64,000 nucleotides of DNA, from contig NZ_JACHLC010000002.1 of the NCBI RefSeq assembly GCF_014207845.1, positions 186,001-250,000 of the forward strand. Reading direction: 5' to 3'. Positions 34,324-43,024 of the stretch are shown here, in pieces; position 1 is the first letter of the stretch, and every line of letters begins with the position of its first letter. A model generated the notes under the pieces. It ran no database searches. It was not told where the DNA came from and saw only the letters and a list, made by a program, of their open reading frames with translations. The stretch comes from Chryseobacterium shigense (GTDB lineage Bacteria; Bacteroidota; Bacteroidia; Flavobacteriales; Weeksellaceae). Both the position numbers and the translations under genes were made by a program.

Positions 34324-35523
34324 TTAAATGACTTCTATCTGGTTTCTGAGAAGATCTTCAAATTCATCTCTTTTACGGATCAGGTGCGCTTTTCCGTCTA
34401 AGAATAAGACTTCTGCAGGTTTTAATCTTGAGTTGAAGTTTGAACTCATTTCGAAACCATAAGCTCCTGCATTATGAAAGGCAAGGATATCTCCTTCTCT
34501 TACTTCATTCAGCTTTCTGTCCCAGGCGAATGTATCTGTTTCACAAATGTTTCCTACTACGGTGTAGATTCTTTCTGCTCCTTTTGGATTGGATAAGTTC
34601 TCGATCATATGATAAGAATCGTAGAACATAGGACGGATCAAATGATTGAATCCTGAATTTACACCTACAAAAACCGTAGCGGTTGTCTGCTTGATTACAT
34701 TAGCTTTAACCAATAAATATCCGCTTTTCCCAACCAGGAATTTTCCCGGCTCAAACCATAATTCGAATTTTTTCCCTGTAGATTTTGAGAACTCAGAAAT
34801 TACTTTTTCCACTTTTTTACCTAATGTCTTTACATCCGTCTCTTCTTCACTGTCCTGATACGGAATTTTGAAGCCACTTCCCATATCCAGGTATTTCAGG
34901 TTCGGGAAATGCTCGGAAAGATCCAGCATTATTTCTAAAGCCTGCAGAAATACATCCGGATCTTTGATTTCGCTTCCTGTATGCATGTGAAGTCCTTCCA
35001 CATTCAGGTTTGTACTCTTCATCACTCTTTCGATGTGGCGAACCTGGTGAATTGAGATCCCAAACTTGCTGTCGATATGTCCCGTTGAAATTTTATAGTT
35101 TCCGCCTGCAAAAATATGCGGATTGATTCTTACAAGAATTGGATATGAATTCCCGTATTTATTCCCGAATTGTTCAAGAATAGAAATGTTATCAATGTTA
35201 ATATGAACTCCAAAAGTCATTGCTTCCTCTATTTCAGCCAAGTCAACACAATTTGGGGTAAACAGTATTTTTTCTTTCGGAAATCCTGCCTTTAATCCAA
35301 GTTTAACCTCATTAATAGATACACAATCCAAAGAAGCACCCAGATTCCTGACATACTTAAGGATATTGATGTTTGTCAACGCCTTCGCTGCATAGAAAAA
35401 CTTTGTGTGTTTTAAAAAAGAAGATGTAAGTTTCTCGTATTGACCTTTAATAGATTCAGCATCATAAACATACACCGGTGTGCCAAACTCATTGGCAATC
35501 TTTAATAATTCTTTTGAATTCAT
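34324..35523 (-). CDS. lysA: Diaminopimelate decarboxylase, 399 aa
   Basis: PLP-dependent alanine-racemase-fold enzyme that makes L-lysine from meso-diaminopimelate, the last step of lysine synthesis. The PLP lysine is in FFYAAKALTN (about residue 47). Substrate and PLP-binding motifs HTGSEI, GSGFKIPY, EPGKFLV, GNICETDTF and GAYGFEMSSNFNS are intact. Length is standard. The upstream region holds a promoter, a Lys-rich 23-codon ORF and a terminator hairpin, so attenuation by lysyl-tRNA supply is likely. Confidence 0.95.
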   Translation of the reverse strand: MNSKELLKIANEFGTPVYVYDAESIKGQYEKLTSSFLKHTKFFYAAKALTNINILKYVRNLGASLDCVSINEVKLGLKAGFPKEKILFTPNCVDLAEIEEAMTFGVHINIDNISILEQFGNKYGNSYPILVRINPHIFAGGNYKISTGHIDSKFGISIHQVRHIERVMKSTNLNVEGLHMHTGSEIKDPDVFLQALEIMLDLSEHFPNLKYLDMGSGFKIPYQDSEEETDVKTLGKKVEKVISEFSKSTGKKFELWFEPGKFLVGKSGYLLVKANVIKQTTATVFVGVNSGFNHLIRPMFYDSYHMIENLSNPKGAERIYTVVGNICETDTFAWDRKLNEVREGDILAFHNAGAYGFEMSSNFNSRLKPAEVLFLDGKAHLIRKRDEFEDLLRNQIEVI

Positions 35524-35539
35524 AATTTCATTTTAACAT

Positions 35540-35573
35540 AAAAAAAGGCAGATTCTTATAAAAAGAGCCTGCC
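35540..35573 (-). terminator. Attenuator-type terminator in the lysA leader
   Basis: On the minus strand GGCAG...CTGCC with an inner TCTT / AAGA pairing, followed by seven T, ending 16 nt before the lysA ATG. The 5' arm CTCTTTT can alternatively pair with AAAAGAG (35600-35606) and, with two G-U pairs, with AAAGGGAGC inside the leader ORF, an antiterminator-like choice. A simpler reading is that it only terminates the exonuclease transcript. Confidence 0.7.
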
Positions 35574-35604
35574 ACATTAATTATTTTTATGCAAGACAAC
35601 TCTT

Positions 35605-35676
35605 TTAAATATTCCAAACCTTAGAGAACTTTACAGCTCCCTTTTTTCCGGTTTTAATTTGTTTAAAATTTTGCAT
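35605..35676 (-). CDS. Lys-rich leader peptide of lysA, 23 aa
   Basis: Short ORF from ATG at 35676 to TAA at 35605. Six of 23 residues are lysine (5, 8, 11, 12, 16, 19), against a much lower expected share, including a Lys-Lys pair. It lies between a TAnnTTTG-type promoter and a terminator before lysA, the layout of a ribosome-mediated attenuator in which stalling at Lys codons would free the downstream gene. Translation is not proven and no clear SD site is seen. Confidence 0.55.
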   Translation of the reverse strand: MQNFKQIKTGKKGAVKFSKVWNI

Positions 35677-35695
35677 TGCTTCTATTTATTTTTTG

Positions 35696-35703
35696 CAAAA
35701 ATA
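35696..35703 (-). promoter_or_regulatory. lysA leader promoter -7 box
   Basis: Minus-strand TATTTTTG, fitting TAnnTTTG, 19 nt upstream of the leader ATG. The nearest -33-like element is CTG at about 17 nt spacing, so weak. Confidence 0.55.
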
Positions 35704-35783
35704 CTATTTATTTTTTATTTCAGGAAAACTGATTTTAAAAGCACTTTCTTCCTGATAAAACTTAATAAGACATAAATCCTCTA

Positions 35784-37007
35784 TCATTTTGGCAGTGGCA
35801 ATGTCTCAAAATCACCACGAAGAAGGGCGAGCTGGAGATCATTATGCAAATCTGCAGAAGACAAAGGAAGATCAATTTTCAGCTTGGCCAGCTTACTTAA
35901 GGTCTGGATCTGTGTAAACAGTTCATAAAAACCATATGAAACTACTTTTCCGTTTTCAATGATCAGGAACAGCTTTTCACCCAGTTTTCTTCCCTGTCCG
36001 AGCCAAAGTTCATTTCTTTTTCTGAAATCTATTTTTTTAAGGAAAATACTGACATCTTTAAATTCTTCCTGCGCGCTTATAAACTGAACTGCTTTTGTAC
36101 CCTGGGTAAATGATCTGAATTTCAGGAGCGGTTTTTCGGTTTTATTCAGCTTATTCTTTTCGACAATGTATTTATTATTTCTGAAGTAAAGCCCGAACGG
36201 AAAAGCTTCTCTTTTTTTGATATTTTTGGAATTGAGGATCAGTTTTGCAATAATATCTGTTCCTGTGAGCTCATAATTGATCTGTTCAACATCTTTCTGG
36301 ATCTGTTCCCACTTTTTGGACTTGGAATTGAAGACCTTTTTCGAGAACTTATTGATATCCTGAACGTAATCTGATAATATAATTTTCCCTTCTTCATTCT
36401 GGAAATACACAAACCCTCTTTCATTGGGAAGATCCTGCGTAAGAACTTTGATCTTATTGATATAGGTTTTTGCATTGGTTTCATCATGCTGCTTTTGGAT
36501 GATCTCATTTTCAGTATCTTTTGAAATGAGAAGTTTGAACAGTTCCAATGTTGCTCTTGCATCGCCTTCAGCCCTGTGATGGTTTGTCAACGGAATTCCA
36601 AGCGATTTCACGAGTTTGCCCAATGAGTAGCTTACCTCATCCGGAATCATCTTTTTAGCTAAAGGAATGGTATCCAGAGTGTTGATCTGAAAGTCATACC
36701 CCAGTCTTTTGAAGGACTGGCGCAGCATTCTGTAATCAAAATCAATATTATGACCTACCAAGGTGGTATTCCGGGTAATTTCAATGACTCTTTTTGCTAT
36801 TTCATGGAATTTCGGAGCAGTTTTCACCATTTTAGGGGTGATGCTTGTCAGTTTCTGTACAAAGGGAGTGATATCACTTTCCGGATTGACAAGGGATATG
36901 AACTGGTCAGTAATTTTCTGACCATCGTATCTGTAGATGGCTATATCTATAATGCATTCATTCCTGTAACCTGCACCATTACTTTCTATATCAATTATGG
37001 AGTACAA
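35784..37007 (-). CDS. DnaQ-like 3'-5' exonuclease with degenerate GIY-YIG-like domain, 407 aa
   Basis: N-terminal DEDDh exonuclease: D6-I-E8 near the start, HNIDFDYRM in the middle and HHRAEGDARAT near residue 140-150. The C-terminal half (from about 195) has the outline of a UvrC/Cho-type GIY-YIG domain (RGFVYFQNEEGKIIL, INYELTGTDIIAKLILNSKNIKK), but the expected YVGKS-type segment reads SDYVQD, so nuclease activity there is doubtful. Family members join proofreading-type exonucleases to UvrC-like modules. Role in DNA repair is inferred. Confidence 0.8.
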   Translation of the reverse strand: MYSIIDIESNGAGYRNECIIDIAIYRYDGQKITDQFISLVNPESDITPFVQKLTSITPKMVKTAPKFHEIAKRVIEITRNTTLVGHNIDFDYRMLRQSFKRLGYDFQINTLDTIPLAKKMIPDEVSYSLGKLVKSLGIPLTNHHRAEGDARATLELFKLLISKDTENEIIQKQHDETNAKTYINKIKVLTQDLPNERGFVYFQNEEGKIILSDYVQDINKFSKKVFNSKSKKWEQIQKDVEQINYELTGTDIIAKLILNSKNIKKREAFPFGLYFRNNKYIVEKNKLNKTEKPLLKFRSFTQGTKAVQFISAQEEFKDVSIFLKKIDFRKRNELWLGQGRKLGEKLFLIIENGKVVSYGFYELFTQIQTLSKLAKLKIDLPLSSADLHNDLQLALLRGDFETLPLPK

Positions 37008-37461
37008 TTTCTTTAATTAAAATCAAATTATAAAATCAGGGTATAAATTAATGGAATATTTTCATCCCATCCCAATTTTTCCCATTAATATTAGTTTTCT
37101 TACTGATATTCAATAATAAAAATATTTCAAAACTGGAAAATGCTATGTAAACAATCTTAAACAATAATTTTGTTTTCAAACTGTTACACAGCATTCCCCA
37201 TTATTTGGAAATCAGAGACGGTAGCTCAAAAAGCTTACCATTCTGAAAGTACTAATATATAAATTTATTATGATTATTTCAATCTTTTGATTTTGGTGGT
37301 ATAAGTTATACATTTCCGGCGCCTTTGGAGTTGTTCAATCTACCGGAAATCAGTTTACTATATCCAGAAATCAAAGTTTGTAAGAAATCTGCCTATGCAA
37401 CATGAGCATAATAGACAATTGCACTCTCGCGTGCGTTTTTGTTTTAGAAGTAATTTTATAC
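37008..37461. other. Intergenic stretch without recognised gene
   Basis: About 450 nt between the exonuclease start and the terminator of the HerA-like gene. It is AT-rich. I see only short imperfect inverted repeats (TTTCCGG near 37313 and CCGGAAA near 37344) and no credible ORF, promoter or RNA gene. Confidence 0.5.
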
Positions 37462-37492
37462 AAAAAAAGGGAAATTTAACTTCCCCTTTTTT
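37462..37492 (-). terminator. Terminator of HerA-like gene
   Basis: A-run plus GGGAA / TTCCCC imperfect stem with a 7-nt loop and T-run on the other arm, 9 nt below the stop of the HerA-like gene. The A and T arms can lengthen the stem. Confidence 0.7.
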
Positions 37493-37501
37493 ATCTGTTC
37501 T

Positions 37502-39028
37502 TTATCTCCTTCTTCCGCCCAAACCGAACATTCCCAGAATGGCTTTTGCTCCTTCCCGCATCAAAGTGCTGGTAAAAGTTCTTCCTGCTTTACTCTGTAA
37601 CACCTGTTCAAACATTCCCGGCTCTTCTTTCACCGGTTTTGTTTTCTGTGTTGGAACCGGATTCTGTGCTGCCTGCTCCATTCTGTTGGTCAGTATTTCA
37701 TATGCGGATTCCTTATCAACCGGCTGTTCATATTTTGCGACTAAAGAGGAATTTCCTGTTAATTCCGAAATTTCAGCATCGTTCAGAACATCCATTCTCG
37801 ATTCCGGAGAAATCAGGTAGGTATGAACAAGCGGTGTAGGAATTCCTTTTTCATCCAAAGCAGTTACAAAAGCTTCTCCAATACCCAGGTTCTGAATAAG
37901 GTTTGAGGCATCATAAAATTCTGTTATAGGATAATTTTCAACAGCTTTGCTGATCTCTTTTTTGTCTTTTGCGGTAAATCCTCTTAAAGCGTGCTGTATT
38001 TTCAGACCAAGCTGTGACAGTACATTTTCAGGAACATCACCGGGAATCTGTGTAATAAAATAGATCCCGACTCCTTTGGAACGGATCAGTTTTACCATGG
38101 TTTCTATCTGTGAAAGCAGGGCTTTTGAAGATTCATCGAATATCAGGTGAGCTTCATCTATGAAAAGAACCAGCTTAGGTTTCCCGCTGTCTCCTTCTTC
38201 AGGAAAGGTCATATAAATTTCGGCAAAAAGCGAAAGCATAAACGTGGAGAACAACTGTGGCTTGTTCTGGATTTCTGCTACTCTTAAAATATTCACCACT
38301 CCTTTTCCGTCTCTTGTTTCAAGAAGATCATGAACATCAAAGCTCAGTTCGCCAAAGAAATCTGATGCTCCCTGTTGTTCCAGTGCAACAATAGATCTCA
38401 GGATCGCTCCCAGAGAGGCCGGAGCAATAGATCCGTAGTTCGCTGCCAGTTCAGCTTTTCCCTGAGCATTATCCGTAACATACTGAAGAACTTTCTTTAA
38501 ATCATTAAGATCAATTAACGGAAGACCTTTATCATCACAATATTTAAAAACGATAGACATGATACTTTGCTGAGTATCATTAAGTTCAAGGATTTTACTT
38601 AATAAAACAGGCCCGAATTCTGTAACCGTAGCTCTCAATTTCACTCCCTTCCCGCCGGAAATGGTCATCAATTCTACAGGGAAAGCCTGTGGATTGTATG
38701 GAAGCTGTGTTTTGGCATATCTTTCTTCTATCACCGGATTCATTTGTCCGGCTTCTGCTATTCCGGAAAAGTCACCTTTAATATCCAGAACCAGAGAAGG
38801 TATTCCCGCATGGGAAAGCTGTTCTGCAAATACCTGAAGTGTTTTTGTTTTACCTGTTCCCGTTGCCCCGGCAATAAGGCCGTGGCGGTTGATGGTTTTC
38901 AAAGGAATCGTAACGTTGACTTCCGGCACTACTTCCCCGTCCAGCATTCCTTTTCCCAGTATAATATGTTCTCCTTTCGGAGTGTATTTTGCATTCAGTT
39001 CTTCAATAAATTGTGTTTTATCTGCCAT
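37502..39028 (-). CDS. HerA-like (DUF853) P-loop ATPase, 508 aa
   Basis: Walker A GATGTGKTKTLQ lies near residue 40; Walker B LVLFIDEAHLIFDE lies in the middle and the sensor-type YFITQIPGDVPENVL follows. These fit the DUF853/HerA-helicase-like bacterial family, an uncharacterised P-loop NTPase (YjgR-like). I start at the ATG at 39028 (MADKTQFIEEL); the longer in-frame start at 39157 adds 43 residues that look non-coding. Function in DNA processing is assumed from HerA similarity only. Confidence 0.85.
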   Translation of the reverse strand: MADKTQFIEELNAKYTPKGEHIILGKGMLDGEVVPEVNVTIPLKTINRHGLIAGATGTGKTKTLQVFAEQLSHAGIPSLVLDIKGDFSGIAEAGQMNPVIEERYAKTQLPYNPQAFPVELMTISGGKGVKLRATVTEFGPVLLSKILELNDTQQSIMSIVFKYCDDKGLPLIDLNDLKKVLQYVTDNAQGKAELAANYGSIAPASLGAILRSIVALEQQGASDFFGELSFDVHDLLETRDGKGVVNILRVAEIQNKPQLFSTFMLSLFAEIYMTFPEEGDSGKPKLVLFIDEAHLIFDESSKALLSQIETMVKLIRSKGVGIYFITQIPGDVPENVLSQLGLKIQHALRGFTAKDKKEISKAVENYPITEFYDASNLIQNLGIGEAFVTALDEKGIPTPLVHTYLISPESRMDVLNDAEISELTGNSSLVAKYEQPVDKESAYEILTNRMEQAAQNPVPTQKTKPVKEEPGMFEQVLQSKAGRTFTSTLMREGAKAILGMFGLGGRRR

Positions 39029-39405
39029 GTGGTCTTTTTTTAACTTATAAATATAAAATTTTTTGTAAAATATCTGGTTGCTAAAGTAATAATAGAAAAT
39101 AATATTCGTGGTATATCTGGTGGGAAAACTTTCCGAACCGTTACCTGCAAATTTCAAACCTTGAAATGAGAAAAGAAGAGAATGTCTGTATTATCAGCGC
39201 TACGTAATTATTTTCATTTCCTGAACATGATAAAAAACAGCCTCCGGAATCACACTTCACCACCTCACGTTTATCATTCGAAAAATAAAGGGTTTTAGAG
39301 CTAATACCCCCTGAATATTGAAAGAAACTATCGTCCGGATTTAACAATTCATTTACATTTCATCTAATACTTCGTATCTTTATCTAAAATTTAAAAAAGA
39401 CCCCA
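39029..39405. other. Divergent intergenic region of HerA-like and MBL/rhodanese genes
   Basis: About 375 nt. It contains the start regions of both genes. A TATCTTTA element near 39377 resembles a -7 box for the MBL/rhodanese gene. I see no other ORF, RNA or operator of note. Confidence 0.4.
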
Positions 39406-40815
39406 ATGAAAATTGAACAAATATATACGGGCTGTCTGGCTCAGGGTGCCTATTATATTGTATCAGAAAATGAAGCAGTCATTATTGATCCGTTGAGAGA
39501 AGTAAAACCTTATCTGGATCGCCTTGAAAAAGACAATGTTACCCTAAAATATATTTTTGAAACTCATTTCCATGCCGATTTTGTTTCGGGACACCTGGAC
39601 CTAAGCAAAAAAACCGGAGCTCCTATTGTTTACGGACCTACAGCCCAACCTGCTTTTGAAGCTATTATTGCTGAAGACAACCAGATCTTTGAGATTGGAA
39701 AAATAAAAATAAAGACGTTACACACTCCGGGGCATACGATGGAAAGTACAACTTATCTTTTAATTGACGAAAATGGTACGGAAACGGCTATTTTTACCGG
39801 AGATACCTTGTTTTTAGGAGATGTGGGAAGACCTGATCTTGCACAAAAAGCCACCAATCTTACCCAGGAAGATCTTGCAGGAATTCTGTACGACAGTCTT
39901 CAGAACAAGATTATGCCATTGGATGACAGCATCACTGTTTATCCGGCACATGGTGCGGGTTCAGCGTGTGGAAAAAATATGCAGAAAGAAACGGTAGATA
40001 TTTTAGGTAATCAGAAGAAAACCAATTACGCGCTTAATCAGCCGGACAGGGAGTCTTTCATCAGAGAAGTTCTTGACGGTCTTACCGCTCCTCCGAAATA
40101 TTTCGGGATGAATGTAGCAATGAACAAAGGAGGATATGAAAGCCTGGATGCAGTAATGAATAAAGGCCTGAATCCGGTTAACACAGAAGATTTCGAAGCT
40201 TTCGCAGAAGAGACAGGAGCTTTAATTCTTGATACGAGAAGCCCTGCGGAATTCCATAAAGGGTTTATTCCGAACTCTATCAACATCGGTCTTAAAGGAG
40301 ATTTTGCTCCGTGGGTAGGAAATATGATTGTAGATGTAAAACACCCTATTCTTCTTGTAAGTGATGAAGGTACCGAAGAAGAAGTTATTACAAGATTAAG
40401 CAGGGTAGGTTTTGATAATGTTCTGGGATACCTGGACGGCAGCTTCAATGCCTGGAAAAATGCAGGGAAAGAAACGGATGAGATCAAAAGGATTTCTCCT
40501 GCTGAATTTGCAGAACAGTTTACAGAGAATTCTACAGTAGTTGATGTGAGAAAATTAAGTGAATATTCTGCGGAACATGTTGATAATGCATTCAATAAGC
40601 CTCTTGATACAATCAGCGACTGGGTAAAAAATATTGATGATTCTGAACACTTCTTCCTTCATTGTGCGGGAGGATACAGAAGCATGATTGCAGCAAGCGT
40701 TCTTAACTCGCACGGAATCAGAAATTTTACCGAAATAGAAGGCGGTTTCAACGGAATCAAAAAGACGGAAAAATTCCCTACAACAGACTTTGTGTGCCAG
40801 TCAAAAACCTTGTAG
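39406..40815 (+). CDS. Metallo-beta-lactamase-rhodanese fusion (persulfide dioxygenase-like), 469 aa
   Basis: The N-terminal metallo-beta-lactamase domain has THFHADFVSGH (zinc/iron ligands, about residues 52-62), HTPGHT and FTGDTLFLGDVGRPD, the ETHE1/CstB pattern of persulfide dioxygenases. Two rhodanese domains follow. In the second the active-site loop HCAGGYRS is intact with its Cys; in the first the loop reads LVSDEGTEEEV without Cys, so only the second should be active. It likely oxidises glutathione or low-molecular-weight persulfide and handles sulfane sulfur. It is followed immediately (no gap) by a rhodanese lipoprotein and a thioredoxin. Confidence 0.9.
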   Translation: MKIEQIYTGCLAQGAYYIVSENEAVIIDPLREVKPYLDRLEKDNVTLKYIFETHFHADFVSGHLDLSKKTGAPIVYGPTAQPAFEAIIAEDNQIFEIGKIKIKTLHTPGHTMESTTYLLIDENGTETAIFTGDTLFLGDVGRPDLAQKATNLTQEDLAGILYDSLQNKIMPLDDSITVYPAHGAGSACGKNMQKETVDILGNQKKTNYALNQPDRESFIREVLDGLTAPPKYFGMNVAMNKGGYESLDAVMNKGLNPVNTEDFEAFAEETGALILDTRSPAEFHKGFIPNSINIGLKGDFAPWVGNMIVDVKHPILLVSDEGTEEEVITRLSRVGFDNVLGYLDGSFNAWKNAGKETDEIKRISPAEFAEQFTENSTVVDVRKLSEYSAEHVDNAFNKPLDTISDWVKNIDDSEHFFLHCAGGYRSMIAASVLNSHGIRNFTEIEGGFNGIKKTEKFPTTDFVCQSKTL

Positions 40816-41193
40816 ATGATAAAAGGAAAAATTTTCGGATATTTTTTCGTTATAACTTTAGTGTTAACATCCTGTAAAACAGCAAGTATAAATCCAGTTT
40901 CCAAGACAGACATCAGGGAAATAATCAACAGTTCGGAGGTTATATTGGTTGATGTAAGGATTCCCGAACAATATGAAGCCGGAACCGCAAAAGGAGCTAT
41001 CAATATTCCACTGGCGGAGATACAAAGCAATCTTGATTCTTTAAAGGGGAAAAAAGTAGTTGTTTTCTGCAATAAAGGAATTCAGGCTGATCAGGCTATG
41101 GAAATATTAAAGAAAAACGGTGTGGAAGCTTATGACGGAACCAGCCTGCAAAACGTGAAAGCCATCCAGAATGAAAAACCGTCCGGAAAATAA
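40816..41193 (+). CDS. Rhodanese-domain lipoprotein, 125 aa
   Basis: Lipobox LTSC at about residues 17-20. One rhodanese domain with the active-site Cys in VVVFCNKGIQADQA. Membrane-anchored in the periplasm or outer membrane. It starts at the base after the upstream stop, so is translated with the MBL/rhodanese gene. Sulfurtransfer to or from an extracytoplasmic acceptor is likely. Confidence 0.88.
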   Translation: MIKGKIFGYFFVITLVLTSCKTASINPVSKTDIREIINSSEVILVDVRIPEQYEAGTAKGAINIPLAEIQSNLDSLKGKKVVVFCNKGIQADQAMEILKKNGVEAYDGTSLQNVKAIQNEKPSGK

Positions 41194-41253
41194 AAAGTAA
41201 AATTATATCATTATGATTGATGAATTTTAATGATTTAAACAAAAAACAAAACT

Positions 41254-41553
41254 ATGTCACAAAAATTTCAGGAAATCATTAATTCGGAAAGACCGGTACT
41301 TATTGATTTTTTTGCCACCTGGTGCCAGCCTTGTAAAGTACAGTCGTCCGTTCTGAATACGGTAAAGGAACATGTGGGGGAAGGAGCAAGAATCATCAAA
41401 GTAGATGTAGACCAATATCCGGCCCTGGCTGCTCAATATGGTGTACGTGGAGTTCCTACCCTCGCCATCTTTAAAGACGGAGAGCTTTTATGGAAAGAAA
41501 GTGGCGTGCATGATGTGAATACGCTCACGGAACTGCTTAAACAGTATTCTTAA
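41254..41553 (+). CDS. Thioredoxin-family protein, 99 aa
   Basis: Single thioredoxin domain without signal peptide. The active site reads WCQPC (residues about 24-28) instead of the common WCGPC. The cis-Pro motif GVPTLAIF is intact. It sits 60 nt downstream of the rhodanese lipoprotein, so may reduce persulfide or disulfide intermediates made by the two upstream genes. Confidence 0.9.
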   Translation: MSQKFQEIINSERPVLIDFFATWCQPCKVQSSVLNTVKEHVGEGARIIKVDVDQYPALAAQYGVRGVPTLAIFKDGELLWKESGVHDVNTLTELLKQYS

Positions 41554-41562
41554 AAATATTTT

Positions 41563-41616
41563 AAGGCTGAGAGTAAGGAGAGGGGATTATTCCATTGAGC
41601 CTTAGTCTCAGCTTTT
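41563..41616. terminator. Terminator region between thioredoxin and nitrilase genes
   Basis: GCTGAGA / TCTCAGC inverted repeat with a 33-nt loop, plus AAGGCT / AGCCTT as a competing pairing, and flanking A/T runs. It lies between converging genes. Confidence 0.55.
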
Positions 41617-41622
41617 ATCTAT

Positions 41623-42375
41623 TTACAAATCAATTGTAAAGCGATCCCTGTCATTCAGGAACTGAAAATGCTGTCTGAAATCTTTCAGCTCATCCATATT
41701 AAGTTCCGCAGAAACAATATTTCCGTTCTTTTGTGAAATTTCCGTTCCATCTGCAAAGAAACAGTGAGAGCTTTCCTGATAAAAAAGGTTATTTCCATCC
41801 GTCCCAATTCTATTAAGCCCGAACACAAAAGACAGGTTTTCTATTGCTCTGGCTTTTAACAGGTGCTCCCAGGCTCCTACTCTTTTTTCCGGCCAGTTGG
41901 CAACATAAAGCACAGCATCATAATCATCATTATTCCTTGCAAAAATAGGAAAACGAAGATCGTAGCAGACTTGCAGCAAGATCCGGAATCCTTTATAATT
42001 CACAATCACTCTCTTATTTCCGGGAGTATAGACTTTATCTTCTCCTGAAAAGGAAAACAGATGTCTTTTATCATAAAAAACAGTTTCAGAATCTGGCTGT
42101 ACGAAATACATCCTGTTATAAAATTTTCCATCCTGTTCTACCGGAGCACTTCCACAAATGGCGGCATTTTTTTCTTCCGATATTTTTTTCAGGAACTCCA
42201 GGGATTCTTCATTTCTGTCGGAAACCTCAGCTGCATCCATACAGAAACCTGTGGAGAACATTTCCGGGAGCAGGAAAATATCGGCCTGTTGATCTTTAAG
42301 CTGTTCCTCAATCAGTTGAAAATTCCTGTCTTTATTTTTCCAGACAATATCCAAATTAAGCCCTGCAATTCTCAT
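41623..42375 (-). CDS. Nitrilase-family omega-amidase-like hydrolase, 250 aa
   Basis: Carbon-nitrogen hydrolase with the Glu-Lys-Cys triad: E in LLPEMFSTGF, K in YDKRHLF, C in QVCYDLRFP. The pattern is that of YafV/NIT2 omega-amidases, which hydrolyse alpha-ketoglutaramate or alpha-ketosuccinamate. Cytoplasmic. Single gene, minus strand, converging with the thioredoxin gene. Confidence 0.9.
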   Translation of the reverse strand: MRIAGLNLDIVWKNKDRNFQLIEEQLKDQQADIFLLPEMFSTGFCMDAAEVSDRNEESLEFLKKISEEKNAAICGSAPVEQDGKFYNRMYFVQPDSETVFYDKRHLFSFSGEDKVYTPGNKRVIVNYKGFRILLQVCYDLRFPIFARNNDDYDAVLYVANWPEKRVGAWEHLLKARAIENLSFVFGLNRIGTDGNNLFYQESSHCFFADGTEISQKNGNIVSAELNMDELKDFRQHFQFLNDRDRFTIDL

Positions 42376-42479
42376 AAACTTTGTTAAATAATGTCACTAA
42401 AAATACGATTTTTCAATGATTTCGGTTCTATTTTTGATGGGATTTCATCTATATTTATCATTTAATAAAAGTAAAGTTT

Positions 42480-42920
42480 ATGAAGAAATTGTTTTTTGTG
42501 CTGATGATCGCTTTTTTCGGGACTGCAGCCCATGCACAGGCATACACAGGTAAAGGCGACCAAAAAGTTCAGGCAGGATTAAGTGCCTGGGGATATGGAA
42601 CCGGAGTTACAGGAACCTATGATTACGGATTAAATAAACTTATATCCGTTGGAGCAGGTCTTAATGTTTATTTTGACAATTATAAAGATCATGATAAAGA
42701 CAACCGTGTTTTCGCGTTCGGAAGACTGAACTTTCATCTTCAGGAGACACTTGATTTACCTTCAAAGTGGGATATTTATCCCGGCGTAGATGTTGGAGTG
42801 CTGGGTAAAGATTTCGGGATCGGGGCACATATTGGAGCCCGTTACTTTTTCACAGAGAAAGTGGGCGTTTTTGCAGAAGTAGGCAACAACGGCAGTATCG
42901 GTGTTTCTTTCAACCTGTAG
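42480..42920 (+). CDS. Small outer-membrane beta-barrel-like protein, 146 aa
   Basis: Signal peptide residues 1-20 (ALMIAFFGTAAHAQ-type). The rest is alternating strands rich in Gly and aromatic residues (GLSAWGYGTGVTGTYDYGL, GIGAHIGARYFFTEKVGVFAEVG) ending in a terminal Leu after FNL, as in outer-membrane barrels (DUF6646-like). Function unknown. A terminator follows. Confidence 0.75.
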   Translation: MKKLFFVLMIAFFGTAAHAQAYTGKGDQKVQAGLSAWGYGTGVTGTYDYGLNKLISVGAGLNVYFDNYKDHDKDNRVFAFGRLNFHLQETLDLPSKWDIYPGVDVGVLGKDFGIGAHIGARYFFTEKVGVFAEVGNNGSIGVSFNL

Positions 42921-42939
42921 AATTCGCAAAATATATGAC

Positions 42940-42968
42940 AAAGCTTCTCATTTAGAGGGGCTTTTTTT
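42940..42968 (+). terminator. Terminator after small beta-barrel gene
   Basis: Stem AAAGCTTCTC / GAGGGGCTTT (ten pairs, two of them G-U), 5-nt loop and seven T. Confidence 0.85.
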
Positions 42969-42969
42969 A

Positions 42970-43000
42970 TTTGGCATAGTTTTGATAATTGTTACCTTTG
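42970..43000 (+). promoter_or_regulatory. rseP promoter
   Basis: TTTG at 42970-42973, a 19-nt spacer and TACCTTTG at 42993-43000, a near-ideal Bacteroidota -33/-7 pair, 24 nt before the rseP start. Confidence 0.8.
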
Positions 43001-43024
43001 CAAATTAAAATCTAAAATTTATTA

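Noticed and set aside
35523..35703. Lysine (L-box) riboswitch upstream of lysA
   Set aside because: The leader is too short and I see no multi-helix core or conserved L-box bases; a leader-peptide attenuator fits better.
37008..37461. Small RNA or ORF in the exonuclease/HerA-like gap
   Set aside because: Only weak imperfect inverted repeats; no -33/-7 pair with a nearby hairpin-U-tract terminator.
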